NCBI RefSeq assembly: GCF_029625335.1 | Contig: NZ_CP121111.1 | Span: forward strand, 1,860,001 to 1,924,000 | Reading direction: 5' to 3' | Source of the DNA: Flavobacterium nitratireducens | GTDB lineage: Bacteria > Bacteroidota > Bacteroidia > Flavobacteriales > Flavobacteriaceae | DNA length: 64,000 nt | Shown: piece by piece, positions 38,751 through 48,265 of the stretch | How positions within the stretch are numbered: the stretch's first letter is position 1 | How the letters are laid out: the number at the start of each line of letters is the position of its first letter | The notes under the pieces: generated by a model | The model's input: only the letters and a program-made list of their open reading frames with translations | Told to the model about the DNA's origin: nothing | Database searches by the model: none | Position numbers and translations under genes: made by a program

Positions 38751-39404
38751 CTAACTCAGCTTCACAAATAAATTACTCGCTATCTTGTTAGAAATATTAA
38801 GGTGATTCGCATCTACTTTTATTCGAAGAGACAAATCAAAACTTTCTTTACCTATAATTTCAATCGAAGAACCTAAAGCAATTCCTTGCTTATCCAAGTA
38901 CTTTAAAAAATCTGAAGAAGTATCTTTTACGCCTACGCAAATGCCTTTCTGTCCCTCTGCTAAATCCGAGAGCAATTGCTTGTCGATTTTAGGAAGTTGG
39001 CCTTGTGCGTTTGGAATAGGATCACCGTGCGGATCTTCGGTAGGATTCCCCAGAAAATCATCTAAACTATTAATTAATTTCTCTGATTTAATATGTTCCA
39101 ATTGTTCGGCAATATCATGAACCTCATCCCAGGAAAAACCTAATTTTTCAACCAAAAAAACTTCCCAAAGACGGTGTTTTCTAACAATCATTTTGGCTTC
39201 TAATTTACCATCATTGGTAAGCGTGACACCTTGGTATTTTTTATAGTTTACCAAATCCTTTTCGGCTAATTTCTTAAGCATATCGGTTACCGAAGACGCT
39301 TTGGTCTCCATCACTTCGGCAATAGCATTTGTACTTACACCCGAAGTGGAAACAACAGTTAAGTGATAAATTGCTTTAAGGTAATTCTCTTCTGAAAAAG
39401 TCAT
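38751..39404 (-). CDS. DtxR/MntR-family metal-dependent regulator with C-terminal FeoA-like domain
   Basis: The 217-residue protein has the DtxR layout: winged HTH (LKAIYHLTVVSTSGVSTNAIAEVM), metal-binding dimerisation helices with the conserved HDIAEQLEH, and a C-terminal SH3/FeoA-like domain. It would bind Mn(II) or Fe(II) and repress metal uptake genes. It sits between feoAB and the NRAMP transporter and is transcribed in the same direction as the latter, 73 bp downstream of it. A palindrome before the NRAMP gene is its candidate site. Confidence 0.87.
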   Translation of the reverse strand: MTFSEENYLKAIYHLTVVSTSGVSTNAIAEVMETKASSVTDMLKKLAEKDLVNYKKYQGVTLTNDGKLEAKMIVRKHRLWEVFLVEKLGFSWDEVHDIAEQLEHIKSEKLINSLDDFLGNPTEDPHGDPIPNAQGQLPKIDKQLLSDLAEGQKGICVGVKDTSSDFLKYLDKQGIALGSSIEIIGKESFDLSLRIKVDANHLNISNKIASNLFVKLS

Positions 39405-39477
39405 TTGATTTATGATTGCAGATTAACTATTTTTGATTTCAGATTTACACACTACAATGTGAACTTTGTGTTTAAAC

Positions 39478-41346
39478 TTATTTAACAATCAACAAAGGTA
39501 TCGAAATTTTATGTCTTAGTTTATCCACTGTAGTCCCAAAGATCAAATCCTTAAAACCTGTATGACCATGAGTTCCCATAACTAAAACATCAAAACGACC
39601 TGCATTTACTAATTGAGGAATTACTTTGTTTGGTTTACCAAAACCCAATTGTACAGCGACATTAAATCCGTTTTCGGCAAGCATTTGCTGATATTCTTTA
39701 AGCAGTTTTTCATCAACAATGGTTTCGTGGTCGTCAATGTGTTCACCATAAACCATTGCCCCTACTGTTTCAACCACATGAATCAATGTATAATTAGCCT
39801 CTTTTCCACCCAATTCAATAGCGCTATTCAAAGCAATTTCGTCTGCTGATGAAAAATCGACCGAAATCGCTATATTCTTTTTCGTATAGGATTCCGATTT
39901 AGAAAAATGCAATTTTAAATTATGAGGAGAATGATTTTGTATCGCCATTCTAGTTTTGGCAATAAAAGGTTTGAAAACAATATAAAGCAACAAAATCAAG
40001 AAACTAAAAGCCAATGGAACAACCGTTAACCAAAGAACAATTGGGTTTGCAGAAGCTTCTAACCAACCGTTTATTTCATCAAAAACTAATTTTGCGTTGA
40101 GCGAAACGATTATCGTGGCAATAATCCATGAAGCAATTTGAGTCGTTTTGCCAATATGGAAACCTTTCATTTTGGTATTATCACTCACAAAATGAATCAA
40201 CGGAATAATCGCAAACCCCAATTGCAAACTCAACACCACCTGACTAAAAATTAATAATTTCCCCGTGACACTTTCACCAAAAATGGTAATTACAATCACT
40301 GCAGGAACAATCGCAATTAAACGCGTTAAAATACGTCTCACCCAAGGTTGAATTCTTAAATTCAAATAACCCTCCATTACAATTTGTCCCGCCAAAGTAC
40401 CAGTAACTGTCGAACTTTGTCCTGCAGCTATCAAAGCTACGGCAAACAAAATAGGCGCCCATTTTGTTCCTAACAAAGGCTGCAAAAACTTGTGCGCATC
40501 TTGAATTTCGGCGACTTCGTGCATGCCACTTTTATAAAAAGTAGCGGCTGCCAGAATTAAAATCGCAGCATTAACAAAGAAAGCCAGATTCAACGCAATA
40601 GCCGAATCGATAAAATTATATTTCAATGCCTGCTTAATTCCCACAGGAGTTCTATCAAATTTTCGGGTTTGTACCAAAGAAGAATGCAAATACAAATTGT
40701 GGGGCATGACTGTTGCTCCAATAATCCCAATGGCAATGTAGAGAGCGGCTTCATTTGGCATTGAAGGAATTAATCCTAAAACCACTTTATCGAGTTCAGG
40801 TTGAGCAAAAATCATTTCGAAAATGAAAGAAACACCTATTACCGCCACCAAAGCAATAATAAAAGCTTCCATTTTTCGAATTCCTCTATTGATTAGAAAT
40901 AACAATAAAAAAGTATCCAAAACCGTAATAAGAACTCCTTCAATCAATGGAATACCAAAAAGCAAATTAATCCCAATAGCCATCCCTAAAACCTCAGCCA
41001 AATCACAAGCCGCAATGGCAATCTCAGCTAGAAAATATAAAATGTAATTAATAAAAGGCGAATAGGTTTCTCTGGAAGCCTGAGCCAAATCACGCTGGGT
41101 AACTATTCCCAATCGCGCACTGAGACTTTGCAATAACAAAGCCATCAAATTACTCATCAATAAAACCCAAAGTAAGGAATAACCAAACTGACTTCCTCCA
41201 GCTAAATCCGTAGCCCAGTTTCCTGGATCCATATAACCCACACTAATCAAATAGGCAGGACCAAAAAAGGCCATTATTTTTCTAAAAACAGATTTTTTAT
41301 TTTGTGTCGAAACCGACTGATGTACTTCTTCAAGTGACTTTCCCAT
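39478..41346 (-). CDS. mntH: NRAMP-family divalent metal transporter fused to a universal stress (Usp) domain
   Basis: The first ~430 residues are an eleven-TM NRAMP transporter with the DPGN metal-binding motif (GYMDPGNWATDLAGGSQ) and TM6 motif MPHNLYLHSSLVQTR. The last ~150 residues are a UspA domain (NIAISVDFSSADEIALNSA, VMGTHGHTGFKDLIFGTTVDKL). It takes up Mn(II) or Fe(II); the Usp part may sense nucleotide or stress, by analogy only. The fusion is known in Bacteroidota. The gene is divergent from the TonB receptor gene. Confidence 0.92.
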   Translation of the reverse strand: MGKSLEEVHQSVSTQNKKSVFRKIMAFFGPAYLISVGYMDPGNWATDLAGGSQFGYSLLWVLLMSNLMALLLQSLSARLGIVTQRDLAQASRETYSPFINYILYFLAEIAIAACDLAEVLGMAIGINLLFGIPLIEGVLITVLDTFLLLFLINRGIRKMEAFIIALVAVIGVSFIFEMIFAQPELDKVVLGLIPSMPNEAALYIAIGIIGATVMPHNLYLHSSLVQTRKFDRTPVGIKQALKYNFIDSAIALNLAFFVNAAILILAAATFYKSGMHEVAEIQDAHKFLQPLLGTKWAPILFAVALIAAGQSSTVTGTLAGQIVMEGYLNLRIQPWVRRILTRLIAIVPAVIVITIFGESVTGKLLIFSQVVLSLQLGFAIIPLIHFVSDNTKMKGFHIGKTTQIASWIIATIIVSLNAKLVFDEINGWLEASANPIVLWLTVVPLAFSFLILLLYIVFKPFIAKTRMAIQNHSPHNLKLHFSKSESYTKKNIAISVDFSSADEIALNSAIELGGKEANYTLIHVVETVGAMVYGEHIDDHETIVDEKLLKEYQQMLAENGFNVAVQLGFGKPNKVIPQLVNAGRFDVLVMGTHGHTGFKDLIFGTTVDKLRHKISIPLLIVK

Positions 41347-41368
41347 TCTATTTACTAACTAGTTAAGG

Positions 41369-41376
41369 CAAATGTA
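41369..41376 (-). promoter_or_regulatory. -7 box (TACATTTG) for the NRAMP gene
   Basis: TACATTTG on the minus strand fits TAnnTTTG, 22 bp upstream of the mntH ATG. I find no clear -33 element. Confidence 0.45.
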
Positions 41377-41407
41377 ATTATATTTTTTTGTTATATAAAA
41401 TATAATT

Positions 41408-41423
41408 TTTAGATTTGTCTAAA
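41408..41423. promoter_or_regulatory. Palindrome, candidate DtxR/MntR operator
   Basis: TTTAGA-TTTG-TCTAAA is a perfect 6-bp-arm inverted repeat in the 107-bp gap between divergent NRAMP and TonB-receptor genes. A related imperfect half-site AATCTAAA lies at 41439-41446. The regulator gene is 2 kb away. Confidence 0.5.
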
Positions 41424-41453
41424 ATTAAAAATAAGTCAATCTAAATTATTATT

Positions 41454-43705
41454 GTGAAAAAACTAATAATTGTTTTTAGTGTTCTCACCAGCACAATTTC
41501 ATTTGCGCAAGCCAACCTTAAAGGGAAAATAACTTCTGATGGCGTGCCGCTTCATTATGCTAATATCCTAATGAAAAACATCAAAAAAGCAACGATTAGC
41601 AATGAAGAAGGCAATTATAGTATCTCAAAAATTCCAATTGGAGAATATGAAGTGATAGCCACTTATACTGGATTAAAAAGTCAGACTAAGAAGATTCAAA
41701 TTTCAGACACTACCGAAATCTATTTGAATTTTGATTTAAAAGAAAATAACAGCCTAGACGAAGTGGTTGTTACTGGAACTTTAAAGGCAGTCAATCGCTT
41801 AGAAAGTGCTGTTCCTGTCGAAGTATACAAGCCTGTTTTTTTCAAAAAAACCCAACATCAAATATTTTTGAAGCGCTACAAAATGTAAATGGAGTACGTC
41901 CGCAACTAAACTGTAATGTATGCAACACTGGTGATATCCATATCAACGGATTAGAAGGACCTTACACCTTAGTGCTTATCGACGGAATGCCTATAGTAAG
42001 TGGACTTTCTACTGTTTATGGTTTGTCTGGAATTCCCAATTCATTATTGGAACGAATTGAAATTGTAAAAGGTCCGGCCTCTTCTCTTTACGGAAGTGAA
42101 GCAGTAGGTGGATTAATTAACATCATCACTAAAAACCCAAACAATGCCCCTGTATTTTCAGCAGACAGTTACGCTACCAATTGGGGAGAATTCAATCTTG
42201 ATTTAGGTTTTAAAGCCAACATAAATAAATTCACTTCGGTTTTAACCGGAGTAAATTATTTTAATTACAGCAATCCGATTGACAACAACAAGGATAATTT
42301 TACCGATGTGACTTTGCAAGATCGAATCTCTGTTTTCCAAAAATGGAACTTTAGCCGAAAAAGCAACAAGTTGTTTTCAATTGCAGGAAGATTTTTCTAC
42401 GAAGACCGTTGGGGTGGCGAGATGCAATGGAACAAACAATATCGTGGTGGCCGCGAAGTTTACGGAGAAAGCATTTACACCAAAAGATGGGAATTATTAG
42501 GAGGTTATGAACTTCCTATAAAAGAAAAAATGCTTTTCTCTTTCTCTTATACCGACCACGACCAAAATTCAGTGTATGGAAACACTCCATATTTAGCACA
42601 ACAACGCATCGGTTTTGGACAATTGACTTGGGATAAAAAACTAGGCAATCACGATATGCTTTTTGGAACGGCAATTCGCTATCAATACTACAACGATAAT
42701 ACTCCGGCAACTGAAACAAAAGATATCAATTGGATTCCAAGTTTATTTGTTCAGGACGAAATAACCGTAGCCGAAAAACACAAATTACTTTTAGGAGCCC
42801 GTTATGATTACAACAACAACCACGGCGCTATTTTTACTCCCAGACTGGCTTACAAATGGAAAATTAACAATAACAATATTTTGCGATTCAATACCGGAAC
42901 AGGATTTAGAATTGTCAATCTATTTACCGAAGAACACGCCGCACTAACCGGTTCTCGTAAAGTGATTATTGCCGAAGAACTCAAACCGGAACGTTCCTAC
43001 AACGCCAATTTGAATTATTTAAAAAAAATATACACTCAAAACGGTAATTTCATCGGACTGGAAACAACGGCTTGGTATACGCATTTTTCCAACTCCATAA
43101 TTCCCGATTATGACACCAACCCGAATGAGATTATCTACAAAAATCTGGATGGTTATGCCGTTACCAAAGGAATTAGTACCAACATTGACATGGTTTTCAA
43201 CTCCGGTTTAAAATTGATTCTGGGAGCCACATATATGGATGTTGCCAAAACCGAAAACAGTATTAAAACCCGACAAATACTAACGGAAAAATTCACAGGA
43301 ACCTGGGCAATTTCGTACCGAATCAACAAATTATATCTTGATGTAGATTATACAGGAAATCTTTATGGACCAATGCGTCTTCCTACCCTTGGCGATTTAG
43401 ACCCAAGAAAGAAGTATTCCCCTACTTGGAGCATTCAAAACATCCAATTCACTTTCAACAAGTTCAAAAATATTGAGATATATGCCGGTATAAAAAACCT
43501 GCTAAACTGGACGCCTAACAAGGGAAATCCTTTTATTATTGCCCGTGCTCATGATCCTTTTGACAAAAATTTGGAATACGATACTAATGGCAATATTCAG
43601 GCTACAGCCGAAAATCCATACGCTTTAAGCTTTGATCCAAGTTATGTTTATGGACCCAATCAAGTCATCAGAAGCTTTTTTGGATTGCGCTATACTTTAA
43701 AATAA
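41454..43705 (+). pseudogene. TonB-dependent receptor, frameshifted
   Basis: The protein has a signal peptide (ending TISFAQ), a CarboxypepD_reg-like N-terminal domain, a plug (HINGLEGPYTLVLIDGMP, VKGPASSLYGSEAVGG) with an unusual NCNVCNTG motif, and a beta-barrel ending FFGLRYTLK. The start is GTG at 41454. The frame breaks in the A7 run at 41844-41850; one extra A gives FKKNPTSNIFEALQNVNG and reaches the second part. It imports a metal complex or similar ligand; the ligand is unknown. The stop overlaps the next ATG. Confidence 0.92.
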
Positions 43706-44208
43706 TGAGAAAGCTTTTCTACATAACAGTGATTTTCTTTTGGGTAATTCCTTTTGGTTTTGCCCAACTGAAAAGCTATTCGTTTGAAGAAGTAGAAAAA
43801 TTAGCAATCCAAAACCCGAAACCCATAATCGTTTACATTCATACCAATTGGTGTAAATACTGTGCTATTATGGAAAATTCAACTTTGAAAAATCAAGACA
43901 TTATCCAAATGTTAAATGAGCAATTCTATTTTGTTGTTTTGAATGCAGAAAGTAAAAACGACATTACTTTCAACAATTACATCTTCAAATACAAACCAAC
44001 GGGACAAAACACCGGAATTCATGAATTAGCCACAGCTTTAGCCACCGTAAACAAACAAGTTAGCTACCCTACAATTACTATTCTTGATACTAAAAAAGAC
44101 ATTTTGTTCCAAAAACAATCCTACTTAAAAGCGAAAGAACTGATTCGAATACTCGAAAAAACACAAGAAATAGCTATTTTTGAGAAGAATTCGTTCCCAA
44201 ATCCATGA
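43705..44208 (+). CDS. Secreted thioredoxin-fold protein
   Basis: The 167-residue protein has an N-terminal signal (ITVIFFWVIPFGFAQ) and a thioredoxin-like active site HTNWCKYCAIM (CxxC). It starts at the base of the receptor stop (TAATG) and its stop overlaps the cyclase ATG by four bases (ATGA), so the three genes are co-translated. The receptor plug carries a CxxC as well. A redox partner role for the receptor is possible but untested. Confidence 0.85.
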   Translation: MRKLFYITVIFFWVIPFGFAQLKSYSFEEVEKLAIQNPKPIIVYIHTNWCKYCAIMENSTLKNQDIIQMLNEQFYFVVLNAESKNDITFNNYIFKYKPTGQNTGIHELATALATVNKQVSYPTITILDTKKDILFQKQSYLKAKELIRILEKTQEIAIFEKNSFPNP

Positions 44209-45350
44209 AACACTATCATTATATTTTTATCGGTTCTGGTTTAGCTGCTCTAATGACGGCTTACAAAATGCTACAATCTGGAAATTTTAAAGACAAAAAC
44301 ATTTTGTTAGTAGATGCGTCTTCTAAAAAAGCCAACGATAGAACCTGGTGTTTTTGGCAAAAAGAAAACACAATTTGGGAAGCTGTGATTAGTAAAAAAT
44401 GGGATTCAGCTTGGTTTGCCAATGAAAATTTCAAACGCAATTTAGATATAAATCCCTATGAATATTGCAAAATCAGTGGGATTGATTTTTACAGTTTTGT
44501 TTTTGATGCTCTTTCGAAAGAAACAAACATTACCTTCTTAAACGAAAAAGTAACCAACATTAACGAATTAGACACCCATGTCTATGTTTCGACAGAAAAT
44601 GCCGAGTTCACTTGTGACCAAGTTTTAAATAGTATTTGGAACAGAAATACATTAACGCAACAGTCCAAATTTCGCGTTTTACAACAACATTTTATTGGTT
44701 GGCACATACAATCATCCGAATCGGTATTTAATCCCAAAGAAGCCACTTTTATGGATTTTTCGGTTGCCCAAAAAGGAAATACCCGATTCATGTATGTACT
44801 GCCTTTTTCGGAAAAAGAAGCGTTATTGGAATATCACCTTGTTTTCGGAACATCTTTTAGATAATAAAGAATACGAAGAAGAGATTGAAAATTACATTCA
44901 AAAGTTAGGCATCAGCCACTATCAAATTATCGAAAAAGAGCAAGGCAGCATCCCGATGACTTCTTATCCTTTTTGGAAAAAAACACTAAAAGAGTACTAA
45001 ACATTGGCACTGCCGGAGGATGGACGAAAGCCAGCACCGGTTATACTTTTAAAAATGCCGACAAACAATCATCCCGATTAGTGGATTTTATACAAAAGGA
45101 AAACGATTTTAGAAAATTTCATCAAAACAACCGATTTTGGTTCTATGATTTGCTTTTATTGGACATTTTGCACCGAAAAAACGAAGTAGGTTCTCTTATT
45201 TTTTCTTCCATGTTTAAAAAAGGAAATCCAGCATTAATTTTTAAATTCCTAGATGAAGATACCACCTTAATCGAAGACATCAAGGTTATTCTGAAATGCC
45301 CAAAAACACTTTTTATCAAAGCATTATTGAGGGTTGGACGTTATTTATAG
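44205..45350 (+). pseudogene. crtY: Lycopene beta-cyclase (CrtY-type), two frameshifts
   Basis: The FAD/NAD-binding N-terminus YIFIGSGLAALMTAY and DRTWCFWQKE box match CrtY-type cyclases, which close the ends of lycopene to give beta-carotene. Two lesions break the frame. An extra C at about 44835 turns LLEYTLFSEHLL into LLEYHLVF. A missing A in the A7 run at 44977-44983 truncates FWKKNTKRVLNIGTAGG. The remainder runs to 45350. No other crt gene is in the window, so this may be an isolated copy. Confidence 0.88.
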
Positions 45351-45419
45351 TTATAAAAATGACTATCAAACTATAACAAAACTTTATAATGCAAACGATT
45401 CTGTTCTGCAGATTCTTTG

Positions 45420-45427
45420 TAACTTTG
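45420..45427 (+). promoter_or_regulatory. -7 box (TAACTTTG) for the bacilliredoxin gene
   Basis: TAACTTTG fits TAnnTTTG, 35 bp upstream of the ATG at 45463, with a near -33 TTC. It rules out a longer frame starting at 45334. Confidence 0.55.
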
Positions 45428-45462
45428 CAGCATTCAATTTACAAATTAAAAAAACAAACGAT

Positions 45463-45873
45463 ATGTATCCACAAGAAATGGTAATCCCAATGCAGGCTGA
45501 ATTAACAGCAGCAGGATTTCAAGATTTACATAGTGCTCAGGAAGTAGACAACGCTATCAAAGCAGAAGGAACAACATTAGTAGTTGTAAACTCGGTTTGT
45601 GGTTGTGCTGCAAGAAATGCACGTCCGGGAGCAAAAATGAGTTTAGAAGGTGCTAAAAAACCAGATTATTTGATCACTGTTTTTGCAGGAGTTGATAAAG
45701 AAGCGGTTGATGCTGCAAGACAACACATGTTTCCTTTCCCTCCATCTTCACCATCTATGGCTTTGTTCAAAAACGGAGAATTAGTGCACATGCTAGAGCG
45801 TCACCACATTGAAGGTCGCCCAGCTGAAATGATTGCTGAGAACTTAATTGATGCTTACAACGAGTTCTGCTAA
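45463..45873 (+). CDS. BrxA/BrxB-family bacilliredoxin
   Basis: The 136-residue thioredoxin-fold protein has the bacilliredoxin CGC motif in VVVNSVCGCAARNARP and the conserved MFPFPPSSPSMALF and HHIEGR segments. It removes bacillithiol from oxidised proteins in Firmicutes and in some Bacteroidota. I start it at MYPQEM, given the -7 box. It stands alone, and a hairpin follows. Confidence 0.93.
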   Translation: MYPQEMVIPMQAELTAAGFQDLHSAQEVDNAIKAEGTTLVVVNSVCGCAARNARPGAKMSLEGAKKPDYLITVFAGVDKEAVDAARQHMFPFPPSSPSMALFKNGELVHMLERHHIEGRPAEMIAENLIDAYNEFC

Positions 45874-45894
45874 GCAAAACTTCTTAAAAAATAT

Positions 45895-45933
45895 AAACCG
45901 CAGGTTCGCTAATTGTGAATTTGCGGTTTTTTG
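45895..45933 (+). terminator. Terminator after the bacilliredoxin gene
   Basis: AAACCGCA (45895-45902) pairs with TGCGGTTT (45922-45929), ending in a T6 run. Confidence 0.7.
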
Positions 45934-45937
45934 TTTT

Positions 45938-46232
45938 AAACCATTAAGAAATTAAGGGAATTTAGGATTTGTTTGACCGCAAAGGACGGTAAGTTTTCAC
46001 GCAAAGTACGCAAAGCTTTCATAACTAAATTTAATGCCTTAATGGTTAAAATTTCTTTGTGTCTTACGTGGTTAAAAAAATTAACCGCAAAGAGCACAAA
46101 GGATACGCAAAGTACGCAAAGCTTTCTTAACTAAGCTTAATACCTTAATGGTTAGAATTTCTTTTGTGACTTATGTGGTTAAAAAAAAAACCACAACCGT
46201 AGTTGCAGCTTTCGTCTATTATTAAAAGAAAA
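45938..46232. repeat. Repeat-rich spacer with a ~108-bp tandem duplication
   Basis: An ACCATTAAGAAATTAAG half-repeat at 45938 is followed by two direct copies of a ~108-bp unit starting at 45976 and 46084. Each unit holds ACCGCAAAG, ACGCAAAGTACGCAAAGCTTTC, a CCTTAATGGTTA box and a GTGGTTAAAA tail. No gene is visible. Confidence 0.75.
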
Positions 46233-48125
46233 TTATCTTCTCTTCACGTAATCCAATTGTTCGTCCTGATCGATGATTTCAAATTCGGCGTCTTTTTCCC
46301 AAATTTCCATCTCACAAGGTTTACAGTTAAATTTCAGTTTGTATTCATTCTCTCCGTGTTTCAAAGTAAGCGGTTCCGCTACTTTCTCTCCCATAGTTTC
46401 ACGTTGAAAACGGGCACATTTACCCAATTCGTATTTCACGCAATATTTAGTTGTCATTACACGGGCTTTTCCAGGATCCCATTGCAATTCAAAAGCCTTT
46501 TCAATCTCCGTTACTCCGTGTCTTTTATAAAAAGCTCTCGCTAATTTATTCGAAACATTAAAAGTAAAATCCAATTTTTCGGTTGGATAAGGATGATCTG
46601 TTGGTACAATTTGGAATTCTTCTCTGTGGTATTCGTTGATACGAATATCGATTAATTGTTCCAAAGCAATTCTTCGCACTTCATTAACTTTCGAAATTGG
46701 CAGGAACCAATTTTTAGTAAATTCCACGGCAATTGCATCCACAATGAAAGGCGTATTTCCTGTTTTGGCTAAGTTTTTCGAAATATTTAGAATAACCGAT
46801 TCGGCACTTTTCGCTTCTTCTTTTTCAGTTTCTAAAGTCGAAATACTTTGGTGTCCGTCTTCATCAGTTACGATTAATTGGAAGCCTTCAGCTGTTTCCA
46901 CAAAACGCATTTCAACGCCAATTTTACGAACCGCAGCGTTTTCTTTTTCTACAATTCGGTTGAATTCCGCATCCGAATTACGGTAAATCATCGTTCCTAC
47001 AGGAATATTTTTAAACGTATTCGGAACCACAATATCATTCACGATAATGTTAATCTGAACTCCATCAGCTACACCATCGGCATTGATAAAATACAAGCCA
47101 TCACCATTGTTCAGTTTTTCGTAATTTTCAATCACATAACCATTAGCTTTCAATTCGGTTACCTTACCAATGTGTTGTCCCTGCGATTTCGGACTTTCCC
47201 AGTTTCCGATTTTTTCCTTTCGGTGGTTTACAAAATAGTCCGTGTAACCTCTGTTGAAACTTCGATCCATTTCCGGCTCAAAGTTATAGAAAGTTCTACC
47301 CGAAGAAGCTTTTTGGAATTGATCATTATTTTCTAAGAAAGCATCTAATTTCTTTCTTAAAAAAGAAGTATTGTTCTTAACGTAAACGATGTCTTTCAAA
47401 CGGCCTTCGATTTTAAACGAAGTGATTCCTGCCTCAATTAAGTTTGGCAATTGGTCACTTAAATCCAAATCTTTAATCGAAAGCAAATGACTTTCAGTTA
47501 ACAAAGTCGTACCGTTTCCATCAATCAGGTTGTACGGCAAACGACAGTTTTGCGCACATGAACCACGGTTAGCACTACGCTCACCACCGGCAATACTCAT
47601 GTAGCAATTTCCACTGAAAGACACACAAAGGGCACCCGAAACGAAGAATTCTAATTCCACATCCGTTGCAGCAGCAATATCTCTCACCTGATCTAAATTC
47701 AGCTCACGTGCCAAAACCACACGTTGCATTCCGGCATCTTTCAGGAATTTTACGTGTTTTGGATCACGGTTGTTCGCTTGAGTACTGGCGTGAATAACAA
47801 TTGGAGGCAAGTCCATTTCCATAATCGCCATGTCCTGCACAATAAGCGCATCCACCCCGATATCGTATAGTTGATAGATTAATTTTTTACAATCTTCCAA
47901 TTCGTTGTCGTACAAAATGGTATTGATTACCACAAAAACCTGTGCCTTAAACAAGTGGGCGTATTTAACCATCTCGGCAATATCTTCCACAGAGTTGGTT
48001 GCATTTGTACGAGCTCCATAATGCGGCGCTCCAATATATACAGCATCTGCACCCGCATTGATAGCGGCAATTCCCTGAATCAGGTTCTTAGCCGGAGCAA
48101 GAATTTCTACTTTCTTTTTCATCAT
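46233..48125 (-). CDS. U32-family peptidase-like RNA hydroxylation protein (YegQ/TrhP or RlhA type)
   Basis: The ~630-residue protein starts VEILAPAKNLIQGIAAINAGADAVYIG and carries the U32 Cys-rich FSGNCYMSIAGGERSANRGSC motif and a second CVKYELGKC segment. Family members TrhP and RlhA hydroxylate tRNA or rRNA pyrimidines with prephenate and an Fe-S cluster. Which one this is cannot be told here. I start it at 48125 (MMKKKVEILAP; 48122 is equivalent). A -7 box lies inside a longer upstream frame, so that extension is not translated. Confidence 0.9.
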   Translation of the reverse strand: MMKKKVEILAPAKNLIQGIAAINAGADAVYIGAPHYGARTNATNSVEDIAEMVKYAHLFKAQVFVVINTILYDNELEDCKKLIYQLYDIGVDALIVQDMAIMEMDLPPIVIHASTQANNRDPKHVKFLKDAGMQRVVLARELNLDQVRDIAAATDVELEFFVSGALCVSFSGNCYMSIAGGERSANRGSCAQNCRLPYNLIDGNGTTLLTESHLLSIKDLDLSDQLPNLIEAGITSFKIEGRLKDIVYVKNNTSFLRKKLDAFLENNDQFQKASSGRTFYNFEPEMDRSFNRGYTDYFVNHRKEKIGNWESPKSQGQHIGKVTELKANGYVIENYEKLNNGDGLYFINADGVADGVQINIIVNDIVVPNTFKNIPVGTMIYRNSDAEFNRIVEKENAAVRKIGVEMRFVETAEGFQLIVTDEDGHQSISTLETEKEEAKSAESVILNISKNLAKTGNTPFIVDAIAVEFTKNWFLPISKVNEVRRIALEQLIDIRINEYHREEFQIVPTDHPYPTEKLDFTFNVSNKLARAFYKRHGVTEIEKAFELQWDPGKARVMTTKYCVKYELGKCARFQRETMGEKVAEPLTLKHGENEYKLKFNCKPCEMEIWEKDAEFEIIDQDEQLDYVKRR

Positions 48126-48162
48126 TTCCTCAAAAGGATTCCTTTTTTTTGGAATCAGAGTG

Positions 48163-48170
48163 CAAAAGTA
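48163..48170 (-). promoter_or_regulatory. -7 box (TACTTTTG) for the U32 gene
   Basis: TACTTTTG on the minus strand fits TAnnTTTG, 37 bp upstream of the chosen ATG. It decides the start over the frame beginning at 48248. Confidence 0.55.
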
Positions 48171-48265
48171 TAAAATTGTTCTTGAAAAAGCAGGGTTTAA
48201 ACTATATTTAGAAACAAACAGACTGGAAAAGAGCAATTTATAATCCAAAATAAACTTTACACGTG

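Noticed and set aside
45938..46200. Possible CRISPR array
   Set aside because: The repeats differ in length and spacing and there are only two units; no Cas gene lies nearby.
46878..47336. 152-codon plus-strand ORF inside the U32 gene
   Set aside because: It is antisense to a well-conserved U32 protein and has no recognisable domain; long shadow frames are common in AT-rich genomes.
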